A stretch of DNA of 64,000 bases from Fibrisoma limi BUZ 3 (GCF_000296815.2 NZ_CAIT01000009.1:1240001-1304000), one strand, 5' to 3'; counted from the first letter of the stretch, positions 35,456-45,469 are shown. The notes: generated by a model from the letters alone, not told the origin. Numbers and translations are program-made.

Positions 35456-36067
35456 ATGGGAATTGTAGAACGGAAAGAACGGGAACGCGAGGAAATGCGG
35501 AGGCTGATCTTAGGAGCTGCCCAGAAGCTATTCATTGCCAATGGGTATGAGAAAGTTAGCATTCGTAACATTGCTGATGAGATAGAGTATAGCCCAGCTA
35601 CGATCTACCTGTATTACAAGGATAAGAATGAATTGTTATACGCTCTTCACCAGCGGGGCTTTCAGAAAATGGTTGAGGAGTTTCAGCCAATTCTGACCCT
35701 TACTAATCCGTTTGAGAAGCTGGTCGCAATGGGCCGGTCCTACATCCAGTTCGCGGTTGCGAATCCGGAATTGTTCGACCTCATGTTTATTATGACAGCC
35801 CCGATGGAAACGCTGGAAAAAGAAGACTGGGAAGAAGGCGATCGGGCCTTCAACCTGCTAATGCAGGTGGTTCAGGAATGTATTGATGCCAACGTTTTTC
35901 GTAAGCAAGACCCGCAGGTGGCAGCTATGATGATCTGGAGCGGCATTCATGGTTATACAGCTTTATTCCTGCGTAAGCGGATGCACATGTTTCCCGAGTG
36001 TGACCGTCAGCAGATCATGGATGATGCCTTTCAGCTTTTTTGCGATACGATACGTCGTGGTCTCTAG
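35456..36067 (+). CDS. TetR/AcrR family transcriptional regulator
   Basis: 203 residues from ATG 35456 (a TTG lies 9 bases upstream). N-terminal helix-turn-helix: AAQKLFIANGYEKVSIRNIA, SPATIYLYYKDKNELL. The C-terminal ligand domain (about 75-200) is of the kind seen in small-molecule-responsive TetR regulators. It is followed after 60 bases by a tolC-adaptor-RND operon on the same strand. Matching palindromes in front of itself and of the pump genes make it the probable repressor of both, released by a pump substrate. Confidence 0.92.
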   Translation: MGIVERKEREREEMRRLILGAAQKLFIANGYEKVSIRNIADEIEYSPATIYLYYKDKNELLYALHQRGFQKMVEEFQPILTLTNPFEKLVAMGRSYIQFAVANPELFDLMFIMTAPMETLEKEDWEEGDRAFNLLMQVVQECIDANVFRKQDPQVAAMMIWSGIHGYTALFLRKRMHMFPECDRQQIMDDAFQLFCDTIRRGL

Positions 36068-36094
36068 GGAGGGGCCACATTTTTTTTGCCACAT

Positions 36095-36113
36095 CACTAA
36101 ACACTGTTCATAA
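36095..36113. promoter_or_regulatory. second TetR operator, upstream of the efflux operon
   Basis: CACTAAACA-C-TGTTCATAA shares 15 of 19 positions with the core of the 35412 site. It lies 15-33 bases before the TolC-like ATG, with TTTG at 36085 as a possible -33 element. Confidence 0.65.
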
Positions 36114-36127
36114 ACTAATAAACGATC

Positions 36128-37510
36128 ATGAAAACAGTCCTAACCGTTGTTCACTGGCTGGGTTTCATTCTGCTACTGGTTCTAATCGCTCAGGCCAGTT
36201 TTGCCCAGCCCAAATCTGCCATCATTGAGCGATACATTAGCGAGGGACTCGCTAACAACCTGGCCCTCCGGCAGGAAAAGCTGGAAATCGGCCGCGTAAC
36301 CGAGTCGTTGAATCAGGCGCGATCGCTGTTCTATCCCCGCGTGGCTTTTAATCCCACGTACTCAGTAGCGGCCGGGGGACGTCGGCTCGAATTTCCGGTC
36401 GGTGATCTGCTCAACCCGGCCTATCGTACCCTGAATCAGCTAACCGGCGTAGATCGGTTCCCGACCAATATCCCGAACGTAAATGAGCTGCTGGCTCCCC
36501 ACAATTTCCACGACACTAAAGTTTCGGTTTCCTACTCTATTTTTAACACCGATATTCAGTACAACTACCTGATCAACAAACAACTGCTTTCAGCCCAGGA
36601 AGCCCGTAAGCGTGTGGTCGAAAACGAACTGCGTTATAACATTGCTACGGCTTACTACCAGTATCTGCAAACACTGGACGCCATTCGGATCTACGAAAAC
36701 TCACGGAAAGTGCTCGGCGAACTGACCCGGCTCAATGAGAAACTGGTCAACAACAACGTAGCTACGAAAGAGGTCGTTACATCGGCCCGGTATGAGGTCA
36801 GCAAGCTGGATCAGCAACTGGCCGTAGCGGAGAAAAATCGCGAAACGGCTCGCGCTTACTTCAATTTCCTGCTCAACCGCGAGCTGACCACCAGCATCGA
36901 TGTGGACTCATCGCTGACGCGCATTCTACCCGAATCGCAGGAAAATCTCTCGGATTTGCAGCAAACAGCCCTCCGTGGTCGGCAGGAACTGGCCCAACTG
37001 GGCGGTTCGTTGCGGGCGGCTCAAACGGCGGTCAAACTGAATGAAGCAAACGCTAAAATCCCCAATCTGTACATCGGCGGCTCCACGGGCTTTCAGGGTT
37101 TCGGGTATTCATTCGCGAATCAGGCATACGTAGTGGCGCAGATTGGTTTGCAGTGGGACCTGTTTCGGGGTTACGAAAAGCGCTCGAAGATTCAGCAGGC
37201 TAAAATCCAGACGGATGCCCTGCAAACCCGGCTGGCGGAGGTTCAGCGCCAGATTCAGCTCCAGGTGCTACAGGCCTACTACGATCTTGACGCGGCTACC
37301 GAAAGCCTGACTGCCACCCAAAGTGGCCTGGCCAATGCCGATCAGACATTCCGGACGATTGACAGCAAATACCGCAACGGTCAGGCGCTGCTGATTGAAT
37401 TTCTGCGCTATCAGAACGACCGGCTGACCGCCGAACTGCAACTGTCGCTGGCCCGCATGGACGTATTGGTTAAACGGGCTGCCCTCGACCGGGCCGTTGC
37501 CGTGCAATAA
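36128..37510 (+). CDS. TolC family outer membrane efflux protein
   Basis: 460 residues, signal peptide (GFILLLVLIAQASFAQ), then two repeats of the OEP fold with long coiled helices (RVTESLNQARSLFYPRVAFN; KIQTDALQTRLAEVQRQIQL). It forms the outer-membrane channel of the tripartite pump with the two following genes. Spacing is 47 and 25 bases to adaptor and permease, so one operon. Controlled most likely by the TetR protein encoded upstream. Confidence 0.92.
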   Translation: MKTVLTVVHWLGFILLLVLIAQASFAQPKSAIIERYISEGLANNLALRQEKLEIGRVTESLNQARSLFYPRVAFNPTYSVAAGGRRLEFPVGDLLNPAYRTLNQLTGVDRFPTNIPNVNELLAPHNFHDTKVSVSYSIFNTDIQYNYLINKQLLSAQEARKRVVENELRYNIATAYYQYLQTLDAIRIYENSRKVLGELTRLNEKLVNNNVATKEVVTSARYEVSKLDQQLAVAEKNRETARAYFNFLLNRELTTSIDVDSSLTRILPESQENLSDLQQTALRGRQELAQLGGSLRAAQTAVKLNEANAKIPNLYIGGSTGFQGFGYSFANQAYVVAQIGLQWDLFRGYEKRSKIQQAKIQTDALQTRLAEVQRQIQLQVLQAYYDLDAATESLTATQSGLANADQTFRTIDSKYRNGQALLIEFLRYQNDRLTAELQLSLARMDVLVKRAALDRAVAVQ

Positions 37511-37557
37511 GCCGCGTCGCTCATCACATAACATTCCTCATTAATCAATTATCAACC

Positions 37558-38622
37558 ATGAAACCAGTTCACATTCTTACCTCCCTCCTGCTGGCCGTTG
37601 TTGTGTGGGCTTGCAGCAGTAAAGCCGAGTCCGAACAGGGCTCAGTGAATCAATCCGCTACGGTCGATGAAACAGTCATCCCCGTGAAACTCACGAAAGT
37701 AACTACTGTTGTGCGGGCAGAGCCCGTAACGGCCTCGGGCCTTGTTTCGTCGGCCGAAGAAGCCCGGCTGTCGTTCAAGATTGGCGGAATTATCAACAAA
37801 CTGTACGTCGATGAAGGGCAGTTTGTCCGGAAAGGGCAACTGCTGGCCACGCTCGATCTCACCGAAATCAACGCGCAGGTAAGCCAGGCCCAACTGGCTA
37901 GTGAAAAAGCAGAGCGCGACCTGGGCCGGGTAAAAGCACTCTACGCCGATACAGCCGCTACGCTCGAACAACTTCAGAATGCCACCACCGGCCAGAACGT
38001 AGCGACGCAGAACCTGACTATTGCGCAGTTCAACCGTTCCTACGCCCAGATTCGCTCGACAGTCGACGGTACCGTAACCCGTAAGCTTATGAACGAAGGC
38101 GAGTTTGCTTCGGCGGGCGCTGGTGTTTTCCAGATTTCATCGAACCGCCCCGGCGACTGGGTCGTTCGCGTTGGCGTATCGGACAAAGATTGGGCGCGGC
38201 TACGGCTGGGCAACCGGGCTAGTATTACCCTTGACGCTTACCCGGACCGAACGTTTACGGGGGCCATCAGCGAACTGGCGCAGGCCGCCGACCCAATGAA
38301 CAAGCTCTATGAAGTGGAGGTACGAATCAATCCGGCCGGCGTAAAGCTTGCCCCAGGTTTATTTGCCAAAGTAACGCTGCAACCCGCTCAGAGCCGGTCG
38401 TATGCTGTAATTCCGGTCGAAGCGATTGTGGAAGGCAACGGTAAAGATGGCTTCGTGTACACGCTGGCCGATGACCGGAAGCACGTTCGGAAGGTACCGG
38501 TTCAGATCGGCTTCCTCGATGGCGACAAAGTACTGCTGGCCAATGGCCTGAGTAACGTAACGGATATCATCACAGCCGGATCGGCCTTCCTGACTGAGCA
38601 ATCGACCGTCATTCTGAAATAA
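37558..38622 (+). CDS. RND efflux periplasmic adaptor (membrane fusion lipoprotein)
   Basis: 354 residues. Lipobox VVWAC (Cys19). Membrane-fusion order: beta strand and first lipoyl half (ARLSFKIGGIINKLYVDEGQ), alpha-hairpin (QVSQAQLASEKAERDLGRVK), second lipoyl half (YAQIRSTVDGTVTRKLMNEG), beta-barrel and membrane-proximal domain. It links the RND permease to the TolC channel. Middle gene of the operon. Confidence 0.93.
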   Translation: MKPVHILTSLLLAVVVWACSSKAESEQGSVNQSATVDETVIPVKLTKVTTVVRAEPVTASGLVSSAEEARLSFKIGGIINKLYVDEGQFVRKGQLLATLDLTEINAQVSQAQLASEKAERDLGRVKALYADTAATLEQLQNATTGQNVATQNLTIAQFNRSYAQIRSTVDGTVTRKLMNEGEFASAGAGVFQISSNRPGDWVVRVGVSDKDWARLRLGNRASITLDAYPDRTFTGAISELAQAADPMNKLYEVEVRINPAGVKLAPGLFAKVTLQPAQSRSYAVIPVEAIVEGNGKDGFVYTLADDRKHVRKVPVQIGFLDGDKVLLANGLSNVTDIITAGSAFLTEQSTVILK

Positions 38623-38647
38623 CTGCCGCCAGGCATCTCACACAGCC

Positions 38648-41600
38648 ATGAACCTCTCCGAATTTTCCGTCAAAAACTGGCAGTTTATGCTGGTGCTGTT
38701 TATCGGCGTCGCTGCGCTGGGCATCAACTCACTGCTAAATATGCCGCGGGGCGAAGACCCTGAATTTACAGCGCCCCAGTTTGCGGTTGTCTTTGTTTAC
38801 CCCGGTACCGATGCGCTGGACATGGAGGAGCTGATTGTCGATCCGGCCGAGAAACGCTTCAACGAACTCGACAACGTGAAGCACCTGATCACAGACATCA
38901 ACGATGGCGTAGCGGTGCTCCAGGTTGAATACGAATACAGCCAGGACCCGGACGAAAAGTATCAGGAAGTGGTGCGGGAAGTCAACGCGCTTCGTAATGA
39001 ATTGCCGCAGGACATCTTCAACATCGAAATCCGGAAGTTTTCGCCCTCCGACGTTAACATCGTCCAGGTTGCGCTGCAATCGGAAGTGGCGTCGGACAAG
39101 GAGCTGGGTAACTACGCCGAATCGCTGAAAGAACGGCTGGAAAAAGTAACCAGCCTGAAAAACGTTAAGGACTGGGGTTATCCGGCGGGCGTAGTACGGG
39201 TATCGTTGAATATCGAAAAAATGGCGCAGGAAGGCATACCGACCAACCGCATCATTGGCGCACTGCAAGCCGAAAACCTGAACATTCCGGGTGGCAGCAT
39301 TCAGGCGGGTAGCCGCAAGTTCAATGTCAAAACCTCGGGCGACTACCAATCGCTCGACGAAATCCGCAACACCATTGTTTCGACCAACGGCCAGAAGATC
39401 GTATATCTCCGCGACATTGCCGATGTGGATTTTAACCTGGAAGACGAAACGCATATTACGCGACTCGATGGCCACCGGGCAGTGCTGGTTACAGCCGGGC
39501 AGAAAATGGGCGAGAACATCGACAAGGTTGGCCAGCAGATCAACCCAATTGTTGACGATTTCGCCAAAAAGCTGCCGCCCCATATCAAGCTGGTCAAAAA
39601 CTTCGATCAGGCCGCCAGTGTCGGCAAGCGCCTGTCGCGGTTTGCCAAGGACTTCGGCATCGCCATCCTGCTCGTATCGCTGACTCTGCTGCCGTTGGGC
39701 TTCCGGGCGGCCGTAGTAGTGATGATCTCGATTCCGCTGTCGCTGGCGATTGGACTTACACTCCTTAACTTCGCCGGGTATAGTATCAACCAGTTGAGCA
39801 TCGTCGGGTTGATTGTAGCCCTGGGAATTCTGGTCGACGACTCGATTGTGGTCGTGGAAAACATTGAACGCTACCTGCGCGAAGGATACTCAAAACGCGA
39901 AGCGGCTATCAAAGCCACCCGGCAGATTACGCTGGCCGTTATTGGTTGTACTACTACACTCATTCTGGCGTTCCTGCCGTTGTTGTTCCTGCCCGAAGGC
40001 TCCGGCGACTTCATTCGTTCGCTGCCCATGGGTGTCGTACTCACTGTACTGGCTTCGCTTGCCGTATCGCTGACGATTGTGCCATTCCTGTCGTCGCGGC
40101 TGTTGAAAGAAGAGCACAATCCGGAAGGCAACATTTTCATGCGCGCCCTGAAGCGGCTCATTAGTGGGTCGTACAGCCGTCTGCTCAATGCCGCCCTGCA
40201 ACGGCCGGTCGTTGCGCTCTTGGTAGCTGGCGCGATCTTCGCCGGCGCGTTGTCGCTGGTGCCGAAGGTGGGCTTTGGCCTTTTTCCGGCTTCCGAAAAA
40301 CCGCAGTTTCTGATCAACATCGAAACGCCCGAGGGTAGCAGCCTCCAGGAAACCAACCGCGTTGCCCGCTACGTCGAAGGCGAACTGAAACGCGAACCGG
40401 CCATCAGGCACTTCACGACCAACGTAGGCAAGGGAAACCCACGTATTTATTACAACATCATCCAACGTAGCGAATCGGCCAATTTTTCGCAGTTCTTTGT
40501 GCAATTGGCAGACATGTCCCCGGCTGAAAAACGCGTCCTGATCGACAAATATCGGGAGCGGTTCAAGCACTATCCCAACGCCAAGATCGAAGTGAAAGAT
40601 TTTGAACAGGGACCGGCTCAGGAAGCTCCGATTGCTATTCGGGTCTTCGGCGAGAACCTCGATACGCTCCGAACAGTGGCCGCCCAGGTTGAAACGATCC
40701 TGAAACAGACTCCGGGCCTGATCTACGTCAACAACCCGCTGGCGAACCGGAAAACCGACCTGCGCATTAAGATTAATAAAGAAAAAGCCGGGTTGCTGGG
40801 TCTATCAATTGCCGATATTAACCGTACCATCCGACTGGCCGTAGCCGGGCTGAACGTGGGTACGTTTAAGAGCGACGCCGAAGATGACGATTATGCCATC
40901 AACGTAACGCTGCCCAAGGGTCGCGTGGCCGACCAGTCGGTATTGAACAATCTGTACGTCAATACGGTAACGGGCGGAGCCGTACCACTACGGCAGGTTG
41001 CCGACATCCAGTTTGAAACCGGCACGAGCCTGATTCGGCACTACGACAAAGACCGCTACGTCAGCGTGACGGGCTTCGTCAAAACCGGCTACCTGGTCGA
41101 TAATGTGTACAATGACGTACTGCAAAAACTCGACGCCATGAAGTTTCCGGCTGGGTTCCGCTACAAAGCGGCCGGTGAACTGGAAAGCCGGGAGCAGTCG
41201 TTCGGAGGGCTGGGCACCATCATTATGATTACGGTATTCGGCTTCCTGGCAGTGTTGATTCTGGAGTTCGGCACCATCAAAAGTACGCTGATTGTACTGT
41301 CGGTTATCCCGCTGGGTATCATCGGAGCCATCGCTGCCCTGCTCCTGACGGGCAACCCGTTCTCATTCGTAGCCGTGATCGGCCTGATTGCACTCATCGG
41401 GATTGAGGTGAAGAACTCCATTCTACTGGTCGATTTCACCAACCAGCTTCGCGAGCAGGGTATGCCGCTGATTGACGCCATTCGGGAAGCCGGCGAAATC
41501 CGGTTTGTGCCCATTGTACTGACTTCGCTGACGGCAATCGGTGGTCTCATTCCACTGGCCATAGAAGCCAACCCCTTGTATTCGCCCCTGGCGTGGGTGT

Positions 41601-41728
41601 TGATTGGGGGCTTAATTTCGAGTACACTGCTCTCCCGAATTGTGACGCCGGTACTCTACAAACTGCTGCCCCCCCGGGTAGAGGTGAAAGCACCAGCCGA
41701 GGAAGAAATTGAGCCTGCACTGGCTTAG
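38648..41728 (+). CDS. RND efflux permease (HAE1/AcrB-like)
   Basis: 1026 residues, normal length. Two sets of six helices with large periplasmic loops after TM1 and TM7. Seen: TM1 region NWQFMLVLFIGVAALGINSL, LNMPRGEDPEFTAPQ, proton-relay Asp pair in TM4 (ILVDDSIVVVENIERYL) and Lys in TM10 (IGIEVKNSILLVDF). It exports drugs, solvents or metabolites by proton antiport. The sequence PRGEDPE suggests the VexF/acriflavin-resistance side of the family; the substrate is not predictable. Ends at a strong terminator. Confidence 0.95.
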   Translation: MNLSEFSVKNWQFMLVLFIGVAALGINSLLNMPRGEDPEFTAPQFAVVFVYPGTDALDMEELIVDPAEKRFNELDNVKHLITDINDGVAVLQVEYEYSQDPDEKYQEVVREVNALRNELPQDIFNIEIRKFSPSDVNIVQVALQSEVASDKELGNYAESLKERLEKVTSLKNVKDWGYPAGVVRVSLNIEKMAQEGIPTNRIIGALQAENLNIPGGSIQAGSRKFNVKTSGDYQSLDEIRNTIVSTNGQKIVYLRDIADVDFNLEDETHITRLDGHRAVLVTAGQKMGENIDKVGQQINPIVDDFAKKLPPHIKLVKNFDQAASVGKRLSRFAKDFGIAILLVSLTLLPLGFRAAVVVMISIPLSLAIGLTLLNFAGYSINQLSIVGLIVALGILVDDSIVVVENIERYLREGYSKREAAIKATRQITLAVIGCTTTLILAFLPLLFLPEGSGDFIRSLPMGVVLTVLASLAVSLTIVPFLSSRLLKEEHNPEGNIFMRALKRLISGSYSRLLNAALQRPVVALLVAGAIFAGALSLVPKVGFGLFPASEKPQFLINIETPEGSSLQETNRVARYVEGELKREPAIRHFTTNVGKGNPRIYYNIIQRSESANFSQFFVQLADMSPAEKRVLIDKYRERFKHYPNAKIEVKDFEQGPAQEAPIAIRVFGENLDTLRTVAAQVETILKQTPGLIYVNNPLANRKTDLRIKINKEKAGLLGLSIADINRTIRLAVAGLNVGTFKSDAEDDDYAINVTLPKGRVADQSVLNNLYVNTVTGGAVPLRQVADIQFETGTSLIRHYDKDRYVSVTGFVKTGYLVDNVYNDVLQKLDAMKFPAGFRYKAAGELESREQSFGGLGTIIMITVFGFLAVLILEFGTIKSTLIVLSVIPLGIIGAIAALLLTGNPFSFVAVIGLIALIGIEVKNSILLVDFTNQLREQGMPLIDAIREAGEIRFVPIVLTSLTAIGGLIPLAIEANPLYSPLAWVLIGGLISSTLLSRIVTPVLYKLLPPRVEVKAPAEEEIEPALA

Positions 41729-41739
41729 TACTAAACGCG

Positions 41740-41781
41740 GACAGCCCCGATTGGTAATACAACTTGCCAATCGGGGCTGTC
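41740..41781. terminator. terminator of the efflux operon
   Basis: GACAGCCCCGATTGG (41740-41754) pairs perfectly with 41767-41781, followed by AATTTTG. It lies between convergent genes. Confidence 0.8.
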
Positions 41782-41796
41782 AATTTTGTGATCGCG

Positions 41797-43074
41797 TTAT
41801 TGCACAACAATCTTTCGGACCAGCCGGGTAGCGCCCTGCTGGGCACGCAGCAGATAAACACCCGGTGCTAAGCCTTGTGCCGGTATCAACAGCAACGATT
41901 GATCGGCCTGCGTTTCGGCCCGAACAGCCAGTTCCTGCCCCGTAAGCGTCGTCAGATGATAGGTGGCATTGATTAGGTTGCGTGATACCAGTTGAATCGT
42001 ATTCCGTTCGGCCGGATTACCCCTCAACTCAAAAGAAGGCGTTTCATCATCCATCACGGCCGCTACAATCTTGCTGTAGTGAATCGAGCCATCGGTATCG
42101 ACCTGTTTAAGCCGATAATAATTGTTGCCAATCATGGGCGACTCATCGGTTAGGCCGTAGTACTGCCGCTGGTCGGTGGTTCCTTTGGCGACTACCTCCC
42201 CGACCCTTGTGTATTCCTTCAGATCACCGCTACGCTCCACAACAAAGCGATCGGCTTCGCGTTCCGAGGTGGTTGACCAGGCCAGTTGTACGTGTTTTCC
42301 GGCCGGTTTAGCCGTGAACGAGACCAGTTCGACGGGAAGCGTTCCGGAGATATTCCGAAACAGAAAATCGTCAAACTGTACTTTGGAGATACCGTCTTCG
42401 AACGTAATTCTGAAGTCAGTCATGGGCTGGGTTGACATCAACACAGGTTGATTATCAAAGACCTTTGTCGTTCCCACCCATAAGTCATAGGTATCGATCG
42501 GCTGCTGTTCCAACGCTCCAGCCGGTGTGAGGTATTTAAGCGCGTTACCCTCTTTGTTGAGGATAAAGGTAATCGTTTGCCAGTCCGAAAAGTTGGCGCT
42601 GTTGGCCCCTCCACCGCCATTTGGCAGTGGATTCATTGCAAACGATCCGTTATCCTGGACATCGATAGCAAACCGGGCATAAATGCTGCCATTAGAGGGG
42701 TTGGGGGTTGAATTATTAAACCCGGAACCGACATAAAACTTTACCGCATTTGCACCGCCCGTAGTCGCAGAAACCACGCGAAAGCGAAATTGTATGTTTA
42801 GTGACGTTGGTGCAGGTGAAAAATCCGTTGTGCGGACCGCATATCCTCTGGAGCTATTGTCAACCTGGCGATCAAACTCAAGGGCCTGGCCAGTTATACT
42901 GGCCGTCAGAGATGTCCCCCCGCTTATTCCATTAAACTTTGTATTATCCGGCGTTGCGCTGACGTAATCGCTGGTGTTTCCCCCAGCGGAAAAGTTTTGC
43001 TGAAAATACGTTGTTTGAGCGAACAGTGATGTGGAAATCGTAATGAACGAGAAGAATAAGTATAGTTTTTTCAT
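41797..43074 (-). CDS. secreted protein with T9SS type A sorting domain
   Basis: 425 residues from ATG 43074 (MKKLYLFFSFITISTSLFAQ). The N-terminal two thirds form a beta-sandwich with a jelly-roll-like pattern (FRFRVVSATTGGANAVKFYV ... VQFDDFLFRNISGTLPVELV). Then a bridge (FTAKPAGKHVQLAWSTTSER) common in Bacteroidota surface proteins and a C-terminal sorting domain (LRGNPAERNTIQLVS ... GVYLLRAQQGATRLVRKIV). The sorting domain sends it through the type IX system. Ligand or enzyme activity is not recognised. Confidence 0.82.
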   Translation of the reverse strand: MKKLYLFFSFITISTSLFAQTTYFQQNFSAGGNTSDYVSATPDNTKFNGISGGTSLTASITGQALEFDRQVDNSSRGYAVRTTDFSPAPTSLNIQFRFRVVSATTGGANAVKFYVGSGFNNSTPNPSNGSIYARFAIDVQDNGSFAMNPLPNGGGGANSANFSDWQTITFILNKEGNALKYLTPAGALEQQPIDTYDLWVGTTKVFDNQPVLMSTQPMTDFRITFEDGISKVQFDDFLFRNISGTLPVELVSFTAKPAGKHVQLAWSTTSEREADRFVVERSGDLKEYTRVGEVVAKGTTDQRQYYGLTDESPMIGNNYYRLKQVDTDGSIHYSKIVAAVMDDETPSFELRGNPAERNTIQLVSRNLINATYHLTTLTGQELAVRAETQADQSLLLIPAQGLAPGVYLLRAQQGATRLVRKIVVQ

Positions 43075-43135
43075 CGGCGGGTATAAATAGATATTCGCCC
43101 GCAAACTACACGTTTATGACTAGGCATTCATTAAA

Positions 43136-44302
43136 TCAAAATGAAAATGTGCCCATTTCACCTTCTATAGTTACTCGCTTTCCTTCATAGGCTTCGACAT
43201 GGCCAATCACCTGAGCGTCAATAGCAAATGAATTCGAAATGTCAATCACGCGCTGAGCATAGACTTCGGGCAGGTAAATCTCCAGTCGGTGGCCCATGTT
43301 GAACACCTTATACATCTCCTCCCAGTCCGTACCGCTTTCCTGCTGAATGAGCCGGAACAGGGGCGGTACCGGGAACAGGTTATTTTTTATCACGTGCAAA
43401 TTATCAATGAAATGCAAAACTTTCGTTTGTGCCCCACCCGAGCAATGAACCATCCCGTGAATGTGGGGACGTAACTCATCCAGCAGCATCTTTGCCACAG
43501 GCGCATACGTCCGCGTAGGCGACAGCACCAGTTGACCCACATTCAGTTCCGTACCCGCTACGGGGTCGGTCAGTTGTTTAGAGCCGCTGTAAATCAGGCT
43601 TCGATCAACGGCCGGATCGAAACTTTCAGGATATTTTTCGGCCAGGTAGTGCGCCAGTACATCGTGGCGGGCCGATGTCAGACCGTTGCTGCCCATACCA
43701 CCGTTATACCTGGTTTCATAGGTCGCCTGACCAAACGACGCCAGCCCTACTACCACATCGCCAGCCTGAATCCGGTCGTTGCTGATGACCTCATCGCGAC
43801 GCATGCGGGCAATAACGGTGCTGTCAACAATGACCGTCCGGACCAGATCCCCGACGTCGGCGGTTTCGCCACCCGTACTGTAAATCTCAATCCCATGCTC
43901 ACGCAGCATGGCCAGTACGTCTTCCGTTCCAGCAATAATTTCGCCGATCACTTCCCCCGGAACAAGCCCCTTGTTGCGCCCGATTGTCGATGAGAGCAGC
44001 ATCGGTCCGGTAGCTCCTACACAGATGAGGTCGTCGGTATTCATCACAACCGCATCCTGCGCAATGCCCCGCCAGACCGACAGATCACCCGTTTCGCGCC
44101 AATAGAGGTACGCCAGTGACGATTTGGTACCGGCACCATCAGCGTGCATGATGGTGCAGAAGTCAGGGTCGCCCGCCAGCGTATCGGGAACGATTTTGCA
44201 GAAGGCTTTGGGGAAAAGACCCTTATCGAGTTGGGCAATGGCACGGTGAACGTCTTCTTTCTGCGACGAAACTCCGCGCTGTGCATAGCGGTCAGTCATC
44301 AT
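43136..44302 (-). CDS. purM: phosphoribosylformylglycinamidine cyclo-ligase (AIR synthase)
   Basis: 388 residues, the longer Bacteroidota form. It closes the imidazole ring of FGAM to AIR with ATP. Seen: MHADGAGTKSSLAYLYW (ATP-binding DGxGTK), AQDAVVMNTDDLICVGATGP, GGETADVGDLVRT, VVVGLASFGQATYETRYNGG and VHCSGGAQTKVLHF. The gene for the next-step enzyme purE is 3 kb away on the same strand with unrelated genes between. A TAnnTTTG box lies 34 bases upstream. Confidence 0.93.
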   Translation of the reverse strand: MMTDRYAQRGVSSQKEDVHRAIAQLDKGLFPKAFCKIVPDTLAGDPDFCTIMHADGAGTKSSLAYLYWRETGDLSVWRGIAQDAVVMNTDDLICVGATGPMLLSSTIGRNKGLVPGEVIGEIIAGTEDVLAMLREHGIEIYSTGGETADVGDLVRTVIVDSTVIARMRRDEVISNDRIQAGDVVVGLASFGQATYETRYNGGMGSNGLTSARHDVLAHYLAEKYPESFDPAVDRSLIYSGSKQLTDPVAGTELNVGQLVLSPTRTYAPVAKMLLDELRPHIHGMVHCSGGAQTKVLHFIDNLHVIKNNLFPVPPLFRLIQQESGTDWEEMYKVFNMGHRLEIYLPEVYAQRVIDISNSFAIDAQVIGHVEAYEGKRVTIEGEMGTFSF

Positions 44303-44335
44303 CCGGGGCGGGCAGAGCCCGTACGTTTAAAGCCA

Positions 44336-44343
44336 CAAAAGTA
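44336..44343 (-). promoter_or_regulatory. purM: candidate -7 box TACTTTTG for purM
   Basis: Minus-strand TACTTTTGTGGC, identical over 12 bases to the box before the phosphate transporter gene (59678). Leader of about 28 bases. Confidence 0.55.
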
Positions 44344-44388
44344 GGGATTGTCCCCGCCAAACGATAACCTTGTCCGCTATTTCTCTAG

Positions 44389-45375
44389 TTACTCGTAGGT
44401 GATCCCGGCCTCAGCGCGGGCCGCATCGAGTAATTCCATCAGGTTCAGGCTATCGTCGAGCGACCAGATCGGGCTTTCTGTTAAACCGTCGCGCAGGCAG
44501 TCAACGACGTGCTGTGCTTCGTAGGCATACCCGAACGTATCGCGGTCGAAGGTCAGCGTTCGGGGTTCTTCGTCTCCGCTTTTGATAGTAATGCCCCGGG
44601 TATCCTGAAAACGGCTGTGTAGCTTGATGTAGCCGTTATCGCCATAGATCACGGCCGCCGTTTCGGTTTGGGCGATCAGCGTGCTGTCCAGCAGGGCAAT
44701 TTGTCCATCCGGATACGTCAACACCATGCCGCACTGCTCATCAACACCCGTTGTCCCGAACGTCGCTGACGCTTTCAACGTAGCAGGTTTGCCCAGAACA
44801 AGATAAGCCAGAAACAGCGGATAGATGCCAATATCAAGTAGCGCTCCACCGCCCAGCGCCTTGTTAAACAGCCGCCGTTCGGGCAGGAACGGTGCCTTAA
44901 ACCCAAAATCAGCTTTCACCATCGTAACCTTGCCGATAGCACCTGATTCAATCAGTTCGAGGGCCGCTACGATGCCCGGGATGAAGCGGCTCCATAGAGC
45001 TTCCATCAGGAACACTTTCCGCGAACGCGCGATGTCAACCATTTCACGTACCTGCGCCACGTTCATGGCAAACGGCTTTTCGCCCAGCACGGCGATGCCA
45101 TTATTAAGGCACATCAAGGCGTTTTCGTGATGCTGAACGTGCGGTGTCGCTACGTATACGACATCCAGATCGGGCAGGGTCAACAGGCCATCGTAGGTAC
45201 CAAACTGATGTGGAATTCCATACTGTGCGGCAAATTCGGCAGCGCGTTCTGCCGAGGACGACGCAACGGCATACAGCTCCACTTCGCCCGTAGCGATTCC
45301 CGGCAATGTCAATAAATCCTGTATAAACTTGTGGGCGATCCGACCGGCCCCTAAAATACCCCAGCGAATAGGCAT
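44389..45375 (-). CDS. Gfo/Idh/MocA family oxidoreductase
   Basis: 328 residues. Rossmann loop WGILGAGRIAHKFIQDL at the N-terminus, the EKP motif in VLGEKPFAMNVAQV with the conserved Lys, then a C-terminal alpha/beta domain (MVKADFGFKAPFLPERRLFN, GGALLDIGIYPLFLAYL). These NAD(P)-dependent enzymes oxidise sugars, inositols or trans-dihydrodiols; the dihydrodiol dehydrogenase-like subgroup fits best. Cytoplasmic, no signal peptide. Divergent from the DUF481 gene. Confidence 0.88.
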   Translation of the reverse strand: MPIRWGILGAGRIAHKFIQDLLTLPGIATGEVELYAVASSSAERAAEFAAQYGIPHQFGTYDGLLTLPDLDVVYVATPHVQHHENALMCLNNGIAVLGEKPFAMNVAQVREMVDIARSRKVFLMEALWSRFIPGIVAALELIESGAIGKVTMVKADFGFKAPFLPERRLFNKALGGGALLDIGIYPLFLAYLVLGKPATLKASATFGTTGVDEQCGMVLTYPDGQIALLDSTLIAQTETAAVIYGDNGYIKLHSRFQDTRGITIKSGDEEPRTLTFDRDTFGYAYEAQHVVDCLRDGLTESPIWSLDDSLNLMELLDAARAEAGITYE

Positions 45376-45469
45376 GATCCTGAGTAGTTACTATGTCCGC
45401 TTACTATCCGGGTGGTAACTTACGGCATTTTTCCCCTATTTGCCAGCCAGTATCCGTTCCTAGTACGTT

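Noticed and set aside
38735-39583. 282-codon open frame opposite the RND permease
   Set aside because: Shadow frame of a well conserved gene on the other strand; no family features and no promoter.
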